64,000 nt of DNA from the NCBI RefSeq assembly GCF_015751905.1, contig NZ_JADOUF010000001.1, positions 4,092,001-4,156,000 on the forward strand, in the 5' to 3' direction. A model generated the notes under the pieces. It had not been told where the DNA came from and made no database searches. It worked only from the letters and a program-made list of their open reading frames with translations. A program made the position numbers and the translations under genes. The first letter of the stretch is position 1; every line of letters begins with the position of its first letter. Positions 46,250 through 54,601 of this stretch are shown piece after piece. The stretch comes from Longispora fulva (GTDB taxonomy: Bacteria > Actinomycetota > Actinomycetes > Mycobacteriales > Micromonosporaceae).

Positions 46250-47167
46250 TCAGCGGTAGCCGTTGCGGGTGTACGTGAGGCTGAACGTCCCCTCCCCGTT
46301 GAAGTACGCCGCCACGAGCTTCGCCGGGTCCGTGGCCAGGAGTCCGCGTGGCAGGTCGGAGCCGTCGTCGTGGTCGTCCCAGCCCCAGGGCGCGTTGGCG
46401 GCGTTGTCCTTGCCGTTGTCGCCCCGGAACGTGCCGAACGACGCGAACGTCTCCGCGTTGTTCCGCCGCGCCCACAGGCCGCCCGTGGCGAACACGTCGA
46501 CCAGTTGGTAGCCGACCGACCGGTCGTTGCCGCTGGTCGGGATGCCGGCGGTGCCGGAGGGGTAGTACACGACGCCGTCGCCGCCCGGGAAGGCCGCGCC
46601 GTCCCACGCCTTGAGGCCGTGGCCCTTGGCCTCCTGCCGGGTGGTCGGCCGGGATTGGCCGCCGTAGGACTGCATGAGGACCGGGCCGTCGATGGACTCG
46701 CGCCCGTTGGTGTACGGGCTGCCGGCCGGCGTGAACGAGTAGAAGTCGCTGTGCGCGACGGTGACCATGCCCTCGAGCTTCCCGTACGTGCTGCCGTCCC
46801 GGCGGATGGCGAGCAGTAGCCCCTCCATGTCGTTCTCGTGCGACTCGCAGAACACGTTGTCGCACCAGTCGCGGGGGTGGTAGAAGGCGTACACGATGAA
46901 CCAGTGGGTAGAGGTCTCGACCACCGAGTAGGAGACCGTGCCGAGCAGGGGTGACGTCGGCTCGTTCTCCCAGTTGTCCAGGCCGTTCCAGTTGCCGTCG
47001 TAGTTCACGGCGGACAGGTAGTCGGCGTCGTAGTCGGAGGAGTCGGTGTCCTGGTAGTGCACCGGGGCCCAGCGCTGGGCGAGGGCGAGGTCGGAGACCT
47101 GGGCGGCGGCCGGCGCGGGAGCGGCCAGCGTGGCGGCGAGCAGCAGCACGGGGAGTAGGCGTCGCAT
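46250..47167 (-). CDS. Secreted protein of unknown family
   Basis: 305 residues from ATG 47167. Signal peptide MRRLLPVLLLAATLAAPAPAAAQ. The mature part is rich in aromatic residues and Asp/Gly (LAQRWAPVHYQDTDSSDYDADYLSAVNYDGNWNGLDNWEN; FIVYAFYHPRDWCDNVFCESHENDMEGLLLAIRR). The HENDMEG motif and paired Cys could form a metal site. It recalls Vps62-like or fungal secreted proteins; the assignment is not firm. Confidence 0.65.
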   Translation of the reverse strand: MRRLLPVLLLAATLAAPAPAAAQVSDLALAQRWAPVHYQDTDSSDYDADYLSAVNYDGNWNGLDNWENEPTSPLLGTVSYSVVETSTHWFIVYAFYHPRDWCDNVFCESHENDMEGLLLAIRRDGSTYGKLEGMVTVAHSDFYSFTPAGSPYTNGRESIDGPVLMQSYGGQSRPTTRQEAKGHGLKAWDGAAFPGGDGVVYYPSGTAGIPTSGNDRSVGYQLVDVFATGGLWARRNNAETFASFGTFRGDNGKDNAANAPWGWDDHDDGSDLPRGLLATDPAKLVAAYFNGEGTFSLTYTRNGYR

Positions 47168-47283
47168 GACGCGCACGCTATCGACCGCTCGCAGTCAAGT
47201 ACATCTATGTTTGGTGAAATCCGGGCGACGGTTGCGAGGATTCTCACTCCCCCGCACCCGCCGCCACCTGGGACGATGTTCCC

Positions 47284-48000
47284 GTGATCATCGAGGGCGT
47301 GTCGATTCCCGACTTCCCGGACGCCGAGCCCCCGCTCCCCGCCCGGCAGTGGCCGATGACCGTCCCGGCCGTGGCGCAGATCTTCCGCGAGGGCCTGACC
47401 TTCGACCGGCCGGTGACGTTCCTGGTCGGGGAGAACGGGTCGGGCAAGTCCACGGTCCTGGAGGGCATCGCCGAGGCGTACGGGCTGGACGGCCGCACCG
47501 GGCACGCCGGCCGCAGGTACGCCCAGGATGACGAGCCCGGCGTCCTGGGCGCCCGGATGAGGCTGATCCGCACGCGGCAGGGCAGCCGGATGCTCGGCCG
47601 GCGCGCGAAGGGCTTCTTCCTCCGGGCGGAGACCGCCTACGAGCAGTTCGTGAAGATGGGGTACGCCACCCCCGACGTCGTCAGCCACGGCGAGAGCGTG
47701 TTGCAGGTCCTCGACGGCCGGTTCACCGACGTGGGGCTGTACCTGCTCGACGAGCCGGAGGACGGGTTGTCGTTCAGTTCGTGCCTGCGACTGCTGGCCC
47801 AGTTCTCGCTGCTCGTCGAGGAGGGCGCCCAGGTGATCTGCGCGACGCACTCCCCGCTGGTGGCGGCGTACCCGGGGGCGGCCGTGCTGGAGGTCGGCAA
47901 GCACGGGATCCGGCCCCGGGCGTGGCGGGACCTGGAGCTGGTGGACCACTGGTCGCGGTTCATGGCCCGGCCGGACGCGTACCTGAGAGGTCTGCTCTAA
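47284..48000 (+). CDS. Single-domain ABC/SMC-type ATPase
   Basis: 238 residues, GTG start. Walker A FLVGENGSGKSTVLEGIA (residue ~45), signature-like SHGESVLQ, Walker B LYLLDEPEDGLS and a His switch ATHSPLV. This is the AAA_21-like class of RecF/SMC-related ATPases without coiled coil. A partner gene is not adjacent; the next gene is a serine hydrolase. Cellular role unknown. Confidence 0.85.
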   Translation: MIIEGVSIPDFPDAEPPLPARQWPMTVPAVAQIFREGLTFDRPVTFLVGENGSGKSTVLEGIAEAYGLDGRTGHAGRRYAQDDEPGVLGARMRLIRTRQGSRMLGRRAKGFFLRAETAYEQFVKMGYATPDVVSHGESVLQVLDGRFTDVGLYLLDEPEDGLSFSSCLRLLAQFSLLVEEGAQVICATHSPLVAAYPGAAVLEVGKHGIRPRAWRDLELVDHWSRFMARPDAYLRGLL

Positions 48001-48002
48001 CT

Positions 48003-48029
48003 CCCAGCCCGTCCCCAGGCTGTTCACAG
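48003..48029. promoter_or_regulatory. Weak 11-bp-period repeat array before the serine hydrolase
   Basis: CCCAG at 48003, CCCAG at 48014 and CACAG at 48025. The last begins 27 bp before the ATG at 48052, the same distance as in the three strong arrays. Confidence 0.45.
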
Positions 48030-48051
48030 ACACCGCCCCGACGATGGCCCC

Positions 48052-48933
48052 ATGGGACGACGTGGATGGTGGCTGGGGCTGGCGCTGGCGGTGCTGGTCG
48101 CCGGGGCGGGACTGTCGGCGGTCCGGGGCCAGGCCTCGGCGTCGACGCCTGCCGCGAGGGACGTGCCGGCGGCATCGGGGACCACCAGCCCGACACCGGC
48201 CCCGACGGAGGCGCCGCCCGGGACCCCGCAGCCGGTCGCCCCGGCCCCTGCCCCGCCGGACCTGGTCACGCCCGCGCTCGACGCCGCGCTCGCCGGCTTC
48301 GAGGGCACCTTGTCCCTCGCCGTCGTCGACCACGTGCACGGCACGACCACGCTCTACCACGCCGACGACACCTTCCGGACGGCCAGCATCGTCAAGGTGG
48401 CCATCCTCGCCGAACTCCTCGACCGCGAGCCGGACCTGTCCGACGACGACCGCGCGCTCGCGTACCAGATGATCACGGTGAGCGACAACGACGCCGCCTC
48501 CGACCTGTGGGACGCCATCGACGGCGCGACCGGCCTGACCGACCTGGTCGACCGCCTGGGCCTGGCCCACACCGTGCCCGGCGAGGACGGCGCGTGGGGC
48601 GTGACCACCACGACGGCGGCCGACCAGGTCCGGCTGCTCGACGCGGTCACCGGGCCGGGGCTGTTGGCGACGCTGATGTCGGAGGTGAACCCCGACCAGC
48701 GCTGGGGGGTGACCGCCGCCGCCCGGTCCGGGGAGTCCGTGCTGGTCAAGGACGGCTGGATGAACTGGGACGACGTGGACGGCACCTGGTCGGTCAACAG
48801 CATCGGCCGGATCACCGGGCCCGGGGTGGACGTCACGATCGCCGTGCTGTCGACGGGCAGCACGGCGGAGGAGGACGGGATCGCGGCCGTGGAGAAGGCC
48901 GCGACGGCGGCCCGAGCGGCGGGCGGCTGGTGA
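48052..48933 (+). CDS. Secreted serine hydrolase (beta-lactamase fold)
   Basis: 293 residues. Signal peptide WWLGLALAVLVAGAGLSAV, then a Pro/Thr linker. Motifs FRTASIVKVAILAELL (SxxK), ITVSDNDAASDLWD (SDN) and VLVKDGWMNWD (KTG-like, here KDG). A class A beta-lactamase/PBP-like peptidase probably acting on cell wall. The phage protein at 35632 has the same motif set. Likely controlled with the TCS genes by an 11-bp-phased repeat. Confidence 0.8.
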   Translation: MGRRGWWLGLALAVLVAGAGLSAVRGQASASTPAARDVPAASGTTSPTPAPTEAPPGTPQPVAPAPAPPDLVTPALDAALAGFEGTLSLAVVDHVHGTTTLYHADDTFRTASIVKVAILAELLDREPDLSDDDRALAYQMITVSDNDAASDLWDAIDGATGLTDLVDRLGLAHTVPGEDGAWGVTTTTAADQVRLLDAVTGPGLLATLMSEVNPDQRWGVTAAARSGESVLVKDGWMNWDDVDGTWSVNSIGRITGPGVDVTIAVLSTGSTAEEDGIAAVEKAATAARAAGGW

Positions 48934-49033
48934 GAACGCCCGGCTGACCCGGGGTCACATCCATCCGACCGCAATTCATGCAGGTGCATAAATTGTGGGT
49001 GCATGCGCGCCCGGCGGCCCGGCGCTCCGGCGG

Positions 49034-49071
49034 CACAGCCCGTTCACAGGTTTCGCACAGCGGGGCCACAG
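49034..49071. promoter_or_regulatory. Four CACAG repeats with exact 11-bp period before the response regulator
   Basis: CACAG at 49034, 49045, 49056 and 49067; the last is 27 bp before the ATG. The 11-bp phase places all on one face of the helix, as for OmpR-type regulators. CACAAT at 49082-49087 could be a -10 element for a leaderless start. Confidence 0.75.
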
Positions 49072-49093
49072 TGCCTGTGGGCACAATGCGACT

Positions 49094-49813
49094 ATGACAG
49101 CACCCGACCCCCGGCGGCCGGACGGCGAACCGCCCCGGGTCCTGGTCGTCGACGACGAGCCGACCCTGGCCGACCTGCTCACCATGGCCCTGCGCTACGA
49201 GGGCTGGCAGGTCCGCTCCGCCCCCGACGGCTCGACGGCCGTCCGGCTGGCCCGGGAGTTCCGCCCCGACGCCGTGGTCCTCGACATCATGCTCCCGGAC
49301 CTCGACGGCCTGGAGGTGCTCCGCCGCCTCCGCAACGACAAACCAGATATTCCAGTACTTTTCCTGACAGCTCGCGACGCCGTCGAGGACCGGGTCGCCG
49401 GCCTGACCGCCGGGGGCGACGACTACGTGACCAAGCCGTTCAGCCTGGAGGAGGTCGTCGCCCGGGTCCGGGCCCTGCTCCGCCGCGCGCTGCTGCACAC
49501 CGCGCGCACCGAGGCCCTGCTGGTCGTCGGGGACCTGACCCTCGACGAGGAGTGCCGGGAGGTCCGCCGGGCCGGCGAGGAGATCACCCTGACCGCGACG
49601 GAGTTCGAGCTGCTGCGCTACCTGATGCGCAACCCGCGCCGGGTGCTGTCGAAGTCCCAGATCCTCGACCGGGTGTGGAACTACGACTTCGGCGGGCAGG
49701 CCAACGTGGTCGAGCTGTACATCTCCTACCTGCGGAAGAAGGTCGACGCCGGCCGGCCGACGATGATCCACACGATGCGCGGGGCCGGGTATGTCCTCAA
49801 GCCGGCCGACTAG
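49094..49813 (+). CDS. OmpR-family response regulator
   Basis: 239 residues. The receiver domain has VVDDEPTLADLL (acidic pair), AVVLDIMLPDLDG (phosphorylated Asp near 63), FLTARD and TKPFSLEEV (Lys). The winged-helix domain has LTATEFELLRYLMRNPRRVLSKSQILDRVWNYDFGGQANVVELYISYLRKKVD and a GYVLK end. Overlaps the sensor kinase gene by 23 bp. Probably binds the CACAG arrays including its own. Confidence 0.93.
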   Translation: MTAPDPRRPDGEPPRVLVVDDEPTLADLLTMALRYEGWQVRSAPDGSTAVRLAREFRPDAVVLDIMLPDLDGLEVLRRLRNDKPDIPVLFLTARDAVEDRVAGLTAGGDDYVTKPFSLEEVVARVRALLRRALLHTARTEALLVVGDLTLDEECREVRRAGEEITLTATEFELLRYLMRNPRRVLSKSQILDRVWNYDFGGQANVVELYISYLRKKVDAGRPTMIHTMRGAGYVLKPAD

Positions 49814-51329
49814 AACGTGGTCGCTGCGGGCCCGGCTGCTCGCGGGCCTGGTGGCGCTGCTCGCCGTGGCCTGCCTCGTCGTCGGGGTCACCACCACGCT
49901 CGCGCTGCGGACGTTCCTCGTCGGCCAGCTCGACCAGCAGCTCGTCGCCGCCGGGCACCGCTCCGCCGCCGGGGCCGGCCGGCCGCCGCCCCAGGACCCG
50001 TCCCGGCCGACGCCGCCGCCCGGGCTGGAGTTCCTCCTCGGACCCGGCCAACCCGTCGGCACCGTCGGGGCGCGGGTGGTCGACGGCCGGGTCACGGTCG
50101 CCGGGGTCCTGGCAGCCGACGGCACGGTCACGGCGATCCCGGTGGACCGGCGCGCCCCGTTCGCCAACGTCGCGACCGACGACCGGCCGCACGACGGCCA
50201 CCTGCCGGAACTCGGCGGCTACCGGCTGATCGCCGAACCGACCCGGGTCGGCGACACCGTGGTCACCGGGCTGCCGCTGTCCGGGGTGGACGCCACCGTG
50301 TGGCGGCTGGTCGCGGTGGAGAGCGCGGTCGCGGTCGCGGTGCTGGTCGCGGCCGCTCTGGCGGGTACCGGGGTCGTCCGGCTCGCCCTGCGCCCCCTGC
50401 GCCGGGTCGCCGCCACCGCCGGCCGGGTCGCGGAACTCCCCCTCGACCGGGGCGAGGTGGCGCTGTCCGAACGCGTCCCCGACACCGACCCGCGGACCGA
50501 GGTCGGCCAGGTCGGGGCGGCGCTGAACCGGATGCTCGACCACGTCGGCACCGCGCTGCAGGCCCGGCAGGCCAGCGAGACCCGGGTCCGGCACTTCGTC
50601 GCCGACGCCAGCCACGAGTTGCGCACTCCCCTCGCGGCCATCCGGGGGTACGCCGAACTCACCCGACGGGGCCGCGACCAGGTCCCCGAGGACATCGCGT
50701 ACGCGCTGAGCCGGGTCGAGTCCGAGAGCGCCCGGATGACGGCCCTCGTTGACGACCTGCTCCTGCTGGCCCGCCTCGACGCCGGCCGCGACCTCGCCAC
50801 CGGGGAGGTCGACCTGTCCCGGCTCGCGGTCGACGCCGTCAACGACGCGCGGATCGCCGCCCCCGGCCACCGGTGGACCCTGGACCTGCCGCCGGAGTCC
50901 ATCACGGTCACCGGCGACGGCCCGCGCCTCCACCAGGTACTCGCCAACCTGCTCTCCAACGCCCGCACCCACACCCCGCCCGGCACCCTGGTCACCACGA
51001 CCCTGGCTGTGCACGCCCCCGACGGCCCGGCCTCGACCGCCCCGCCCGCCGGGCCCGGACGCCGGCCCCGGACCGGCACGGTGACGCTGTCGGTGGCCGA
51101 CGACGGGCCCGGCATCCCCGAGGGCCTGGAGGTGTTCGAACGGTTCGCCCGGGGGGACAGCTCCCGGTCCCGGGCGGCCGGCAGCACCGGACTGGGCCTG
51201 GCCATCGTCACCGCCGTCGTCGCCGCGCACCAGGGCACGGTCGAGGTCACCAGCCGGCCCGGCAGCACCACGTTCACGGTCCGGCTGCCCTCACAGCCGG
51301 GGCACAGCCCGGACACAAGCCCGGCATAG
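49791..51329 (+). CDS. Sensor histidine kinase
   Basis: 512 residues. TM1 LRARLLAGLVALLAVACLVVGVTTTLAL, an extracytoplasmic domain of ~130 residues, TM2 near residue 180 (AVAVAVLVAAALAGTGVV), and HAMP. HisKA is FVADASHELRTPLAAIRGYAEL. The HATPase parts are VLANLLSNARTHTPP (N box), SVADDGPGIPEG (G1) and STGLGLAIV (G2). Signals to the response regulator encoded upstream. Built like MprB/CutS-type actinomycete kinases. Confidence 0.93.
   Translation: MSSSRPTRTWSLRARLLAGLVALLAVACLVVGVTTTLALRTFLVGQLDQQLVAAGHRSAAGAGRPPPQDPSRPTPPPGLEFLLGPGQPVGTVGARVVDGRVTVAGVLAADGTVTAIPVDRRAPFANVATDDRPHDGHLPELGGYRLIAEPTRVGDTVVTGLPLSGVDATVWRLVAVESAVAVAVLVAAALAGTGVVRLALRPLRRVAATAGRVAELPLDRGEVALSERVPDTDPRTEVGQVGAALNRMLDHVGTALQARQASETRVRHFVADASHELRTPLAAIRGYAELTRRGRDQVPEDIAYALSRVESESARMTALVDDLLLLARLDAGRDLATGEVDLSRLAVDAVNDARIAAPGHRWTLDLPPESITVTGDGPRLHQVLANLLSNARTHTPPGTLVTTTLAVHAPDGPASTAPPAGPGRRPRTGTVTLSVADDGPGIPEGLEVFERFARGDSSRSRAAGSTGLGLAIVTAVVAAHQGTVEVTSRPGSTTFTVRLPSQPGHSPDTSPA
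51292..51329. promoter_or_regulatory. Four CACAG-like repeats with exact 11-bp period before GT39
   Basis: CACAG 51292, CACAG 51303, CACAA 51314 and CATAG 51325; the last begins 27 bp before the ATG at 51352. The array lies in the 3' end of the kinase gene. Confidence 0.75.
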
Positions 51330-51351
51330 CCGCCGCCGCCAGGGTGGCCGG

Positions 51352-53733
51352 ATGAGACTCCTCCGCACCCGGTGGCCACTGCTGCTCCTGCTGCTTGGCA
51401 CCGCGGCCCTGTACCTGTGGGGCCTCGGCGCCTCCGGCTGGGCCAACTCGTTCTACTCCGCGGCGGCCCAGGCCGGGTCGCAGTCCTGGAAGGCGTGGTT
51501 CTTCGGCTCCCTGGACTCGGCCAACGCGATCACCGTGGACAAGCCGCCGGCCTCGCTGTGGCTGATGGGCCTGTCGGTGCGGCTGTTCGGACTCAGCGCG
51601 TGGAGCATCCTCGTGCCCCAGGCCCTGCTCGGCGTCGGCACCGTCGCCGCTCTCTACGCGACGGTGCGCCGGACGGCCTCGTGGCGGGCCTCGGTCGCGG
51701 TCTCCGGCGACGGTCGCCCGGACCGGGTGTCCGGCGAGGTCGCCGGGCTGGTCGCCGGGGCCGTCCTCGCGCTGACCCCGGTCGCGGCGCTGATGTTCCG
51801 GTTCAACAACCCCGACGCGCTGCTCGTGCTGCTCCTGGTCCTCGCGGCGTACACGACCGTCCGCGCCGTCGAGCGCGGCTCCACCTGGTGGCTGGTCGCC
51901 GCCGGGGCCTTCGTCGGCTTCGGCTTCCTGACCAAGATGCTCCAGGCGCTGCTGGTCCTCCCGGCCCTCGCCCTCGGCTACCTCCTCGCCGCCCCGGTGC
52001 GGATCTGGCGACGGATCGGGCAGCTGCTCCTCGCCGGGGCGGCGCTCGTCGTGTCCGCCGGGTGGTGGGTGCTGGCCGTGGAGCTGTGGCCGGCCGGGTC
52101 GCGGCCGTACATCGGCGGGTCGCAGCACAACAGCGTGCTCGAACTGACCCTCGGCTACAACGGGTTCGGCCGGCTCACCGGCGAGGAGACCGGGAGCGTG
52201 GGGGGCGGGCAGGGGCGCGGCTGGGGCAGTACCGGCTGGGACCGGATGTTCGGCACCGACATCGGCGGCCAGATCGGATGGCTACTGCCCCTGGCACTGT
52301 TGTTCCTGGTCGTGGGGCTCGCGGTGACCTGGCGGGACCGGCTGTCGCGGGCCGGGTTCGTGGTCTGGGGCGGCTGGCTGCTGGTCACCGGCGGGGTGTT
52401 CAGCGCCATGCAGGGCATCTTCCACCAGTACTACACGGTCGCCCTCGCCCCGTCGGTCGGCGCGCTGGTCGGCATGGGCGGGGCGGTGCTCTGGGCCCGC
52501 CGGTCCTCGTGGTGGGCGACGGCGGTGGCCGCGGCGGGCGTGGCCGGCTCCGCCTGGTGGGCGTTCGTCCTGCTCGGCCGGAGCGCGGCCTTCCTGCCCT
52601 GGCTGCGCCCGACGGTCCTGGTCCTGGGCATCGCGGCGGCCTTGGCGCTCCTCGTCTCCGGGCTGCTGTCCGCCGGGGTGCTGGGCACCGGCGTCCCGCG
52701 CGGCCGGAACGCCGCGTCCGGCCCACCCGCCAGTGACATCCGCGTCCTGCCCACCGCCACCGTTCAGGAGTCGAACGATTCGACCGGTGAACCGACCCTG
52801 GATCCGGACGCCGACGCACGGCCCGGAACGGGATCCGGTCCCGACGGACGGCCCGGAACGGAGTCCCGTCCCGGGGTGCGGCTCGGGGCCCGGCTCGCGA
52901 TGCCGGCCGCCGTCGCCGGTCTGGTCGCGGTGCTCGCCGGGCCGGCGGCCTACGCACTCGACACGGTCGGCACCCCGCACACCGGTGCGATCGTGACGGC
53001 GGGGCCGGCGGTGGCGGGCGCGCGGGGCGGTCCGGGCGGCTTCCCCGGCGGGCCCGGGGCTCCGGGCGGTGGCGCGGGCGGACCCGGGGCAGCTCCGGGC
53101 GGCGGGGCCGGTGGTCGGGGCACCGGCGACGGTCGGGGAGGCGCGGCCTTCCCCGGCGGGTCCGGGATTCCGGGCGGAACCAACGGCCAGGGCGTCCCGC
53201 CGGGCGGCACCGGGCGGACCGACAGCCAGGGCCTCCCCGGCGGGCAGGCCGCTCCGGGCGGGCAGGGCTTCCCCGGCGGCGCGGCCGGTGGGCGCGGCGG
53301 CATGGGCGGACTGCTCGGCGGGCGCGAGCCCAGCGCCGCGCTGGTGAGCCTGCTGGCGGCGGACGCCGACCGCTACACCTGGATGGCCGCGGCCGTCGGG
53401 GCCAACAACGCCGCGTCCTACCAGCTGGCGACGCAGCGGCCTGTGATGGCCATCGGCGGCTTCAACGGCAGCGACCCGGCCCCGACGCTCGCGGAGTTCC
53501 AGAAGTACGTCGCCGAGGGCCGGATCCACTACCTCCTCGGCGGCGGGGCCGGCGGGATGGGCGGGGCGGGCAGCGCTGGCGGGGCGGGCGACTCTGCTGG
53601 TGGCATCGGCGGGATGGGTGGCTCGATGGGCGGCAGCAGCGCCTCGCGGGAGATCACCGCGTGGGTGGCGGCGACGTTCACCGCGACGACCGTGGACGAC
53701 ACCGTGGTCTACGACCTGACGTCACCCCGGTGA
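51352..53733 (+). CDS. GT39 (ArnT/PMT-like) membrane glycosyltransferase with Gly-rich insert
   Basis: 793 residues. First luminal loop NSFYSAAAQAGSQSWKAWFFGSLDSANAITVDKPPASLWLMGLSVRLFG, with the acidic catalytic Asp typical of GT39. About 10 membrane helices, FNNPDALLVLLLVLAAY motif. Residues ~555-660 are a low-complexity collagen-like Gly/Pro insert, followed by an exported C-domain (AAAVGANNAASYQLATQRPVMAIGGFNGSDPAPTLAEFQKYVAEGRIHYLLGGG). Transfers sugars from a polyprenyl carrier to an exported acceptor. Confidence 0.88.
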   Translation: MRLLRTRWPLLLLLLGTAALYLWGLGASGWANSFYSAAAQAGSQSWKAWFFGSLDSANAITVDKPPASLWLMGLSVRLFGLSAWSILVPQALLGVGTVAALYATVRRTASWRASVAVSGDGRPDRVSGEVAGLVAGAVLALTPVAALMFRFNNPDALLVLLLVLAAYTTVRAVERGSTWWLVAAGAFVGFGFLTKMLQALLVLPALALGYLLAAPVRIWRRIGQLLLAGAALVVSAGWWVLAVELWPAGSRPYIGGSQHNSVLELTLGYNGFGRLTGEETGSVGGGQGRGWGSTGWDRMFGTDIGGQIGWLLPLALLFLVVGLAVTWRDRLSRAGFVVWGGWLLVTGGVFSAMQGIFHQYYTVALAPSVGALVGMGGAVLWARRSSWWATAVAAAGVAGSAWWAFVLLGRSAAFLPWLRPTVLVLGIAAALALLVSGLLSAGVLGTGVPRGRNAASGPPASDIRVLPTATVQESNDSTGEPTLDPDADARPGTGSGPDGRPGTESRPGVRLGARLAMPAAVAGLVAVLAGPAAYALDTVGTPHTGAIVTAGPAVAGARGGPGGFPGGPGAPGGGAGGPGAAPGGGAGGRGTGDGRGGAAFPGGSGIPGGTNGQGVPPGGTGRTDSQGLPGGQAAPGGQGFPGGAAGGRGGMGGLLGGREPSAALVSLLAADADRYTWMAAAVGANNAASYQLATQRPVMAIGGFNGSDPAPTLAEFQKYVAEGRIHYLLGGGAGGMGGAGSAGGAGDSAGGIGGMGGSMGGSSASREITAWVAATFTATTVDDTVVYDLTSPR

Positions 53734-53954
53734 TCCCCAGCGCTCCGGTCGGACCCGACCGACCGGAGCGCGCCCTGGCGGGATCCCTGCGGAACGGGTG
53801 GAGCCGGCCGGTCCGGACCTGGCCGAACGGCAGGTCCCGGTCATCCGTGCGGCGCGCCGGACCGGCCACTGCGGTCGGACCCATCAGCCGTTCGGCTGGC
53901 GGGAACACTCACAGGATCCACATAGGATTGCCGGAACCACACGGGGGGACGGCG

Positions 53955-54533
53955 ATGACGGACAGTTTGACGGCACAGGTGCTGCGGGTCACCGACAAGC
54001 TCGCGGCGGCCCGGCGGCTGCCCGGTGCGGCGAAGGTGCCCGGGGCCGACAGCCACGGCTTCCACCTCGGCCCGCCACTGCCGGAGTCCGAGGTGGCGGC
54101 GTTCGAGGGCCGACATGGCGTGCGTCTGCCGGCGGAGTACCGCGCCTTCGTCACCCGGGTCGGCCACGGCGGTCCCAGCAACCTCGGCGGGGCCGGCCCG
54201 TACCACGGCCTGCTCCCGCTGGACCGGTGGGACGACGCGCTGGAGGAGCCGGCTACCGACGAGGTGCTGGCCACCCCGTTCCCGATGGATCCGGACTTCG
54301 CCTACCGGGACTGGTGGGGCGAGATGGGGCTCGGCGTCAAGGACGAGCCGTTCACCGGCGCGCTGGCCCTGAGCCACGAGGGCGAGGGCTACCTGTGGGT
54401 CCTCGTCGTCACCGGCCCGGCCCGGGGCCGGATCGCCAGCACGTACTTCGACGGGACGGGCCCGCACCTGTCCCCCGCCCCGGACTTCCTGTCCTGGTAC
54501 GAGCACTGGTTGGACACCGTTCTCGCCGGTTAG
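53955..54533 (+). CDS. SMI1/KNR4-family protein
   Basis: 192 residues, ATG after GGGGGGACGGCG. LPESEVAAFEGRHGVRLPAEYRAFVTRVGHGGPSNLGGAGPYHGLLPLDRW is the SMI1/KNR4 (SUKH) core; FTGALALSHEGEGYLWVLVVTGPARGRIASTYFDG continues it. The superfamily often serves as immunity proteins against secreted toxins, but no toxin gene is next to it. In the 221-bp gap before it lie only two 11-bp-spaced CACAG/CATAG words. Confidence 0.8.
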   Translation: MTDSLTAQVLRVTDKLAAARRLPGAAKVPGADSHGFHLGPPLPESEVAAFEGRHGVRLPAEYRAFVTRVGHGGPSNLGGAGPYHGLLPLDRWDDALEEPATDEVLATPFPMDPDFAYRDWWGEMGLGVKDEPFTGALALSHEGEGYLWVLVVTGPARGRIASTYFDGTGPHLSPAPDFLSWYEHWLDTVLAG

Positions 54534-54541
54534 CCCCGGTT

Positions 54542-54579
54542 CATAGCTCCCGCACAGCGGCGGCACACGCCCGGCACAG
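54542..54579. promoter_or_regulatory. Four CACAG-like repeats with exact 11-bp period before GT2-GtrA
   Basis: CATAG 54542, CACAG 54553, CACAC 54564 and CACAG 54575; the last begins 27 bp before the ATG at 54602. Confidence 0.75.
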
Positions 54580-54601
54580 CCCCCGACGGGACCGTCAGGG
54601 C

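Noticed and set aside
53910-53925. CACAG/CATAG pair with 11-bp spacing before the SMI1-like gene
   Set aside because: Only two words, and the distance to the start codon does not fit the 27-bp rule of the other arrays.
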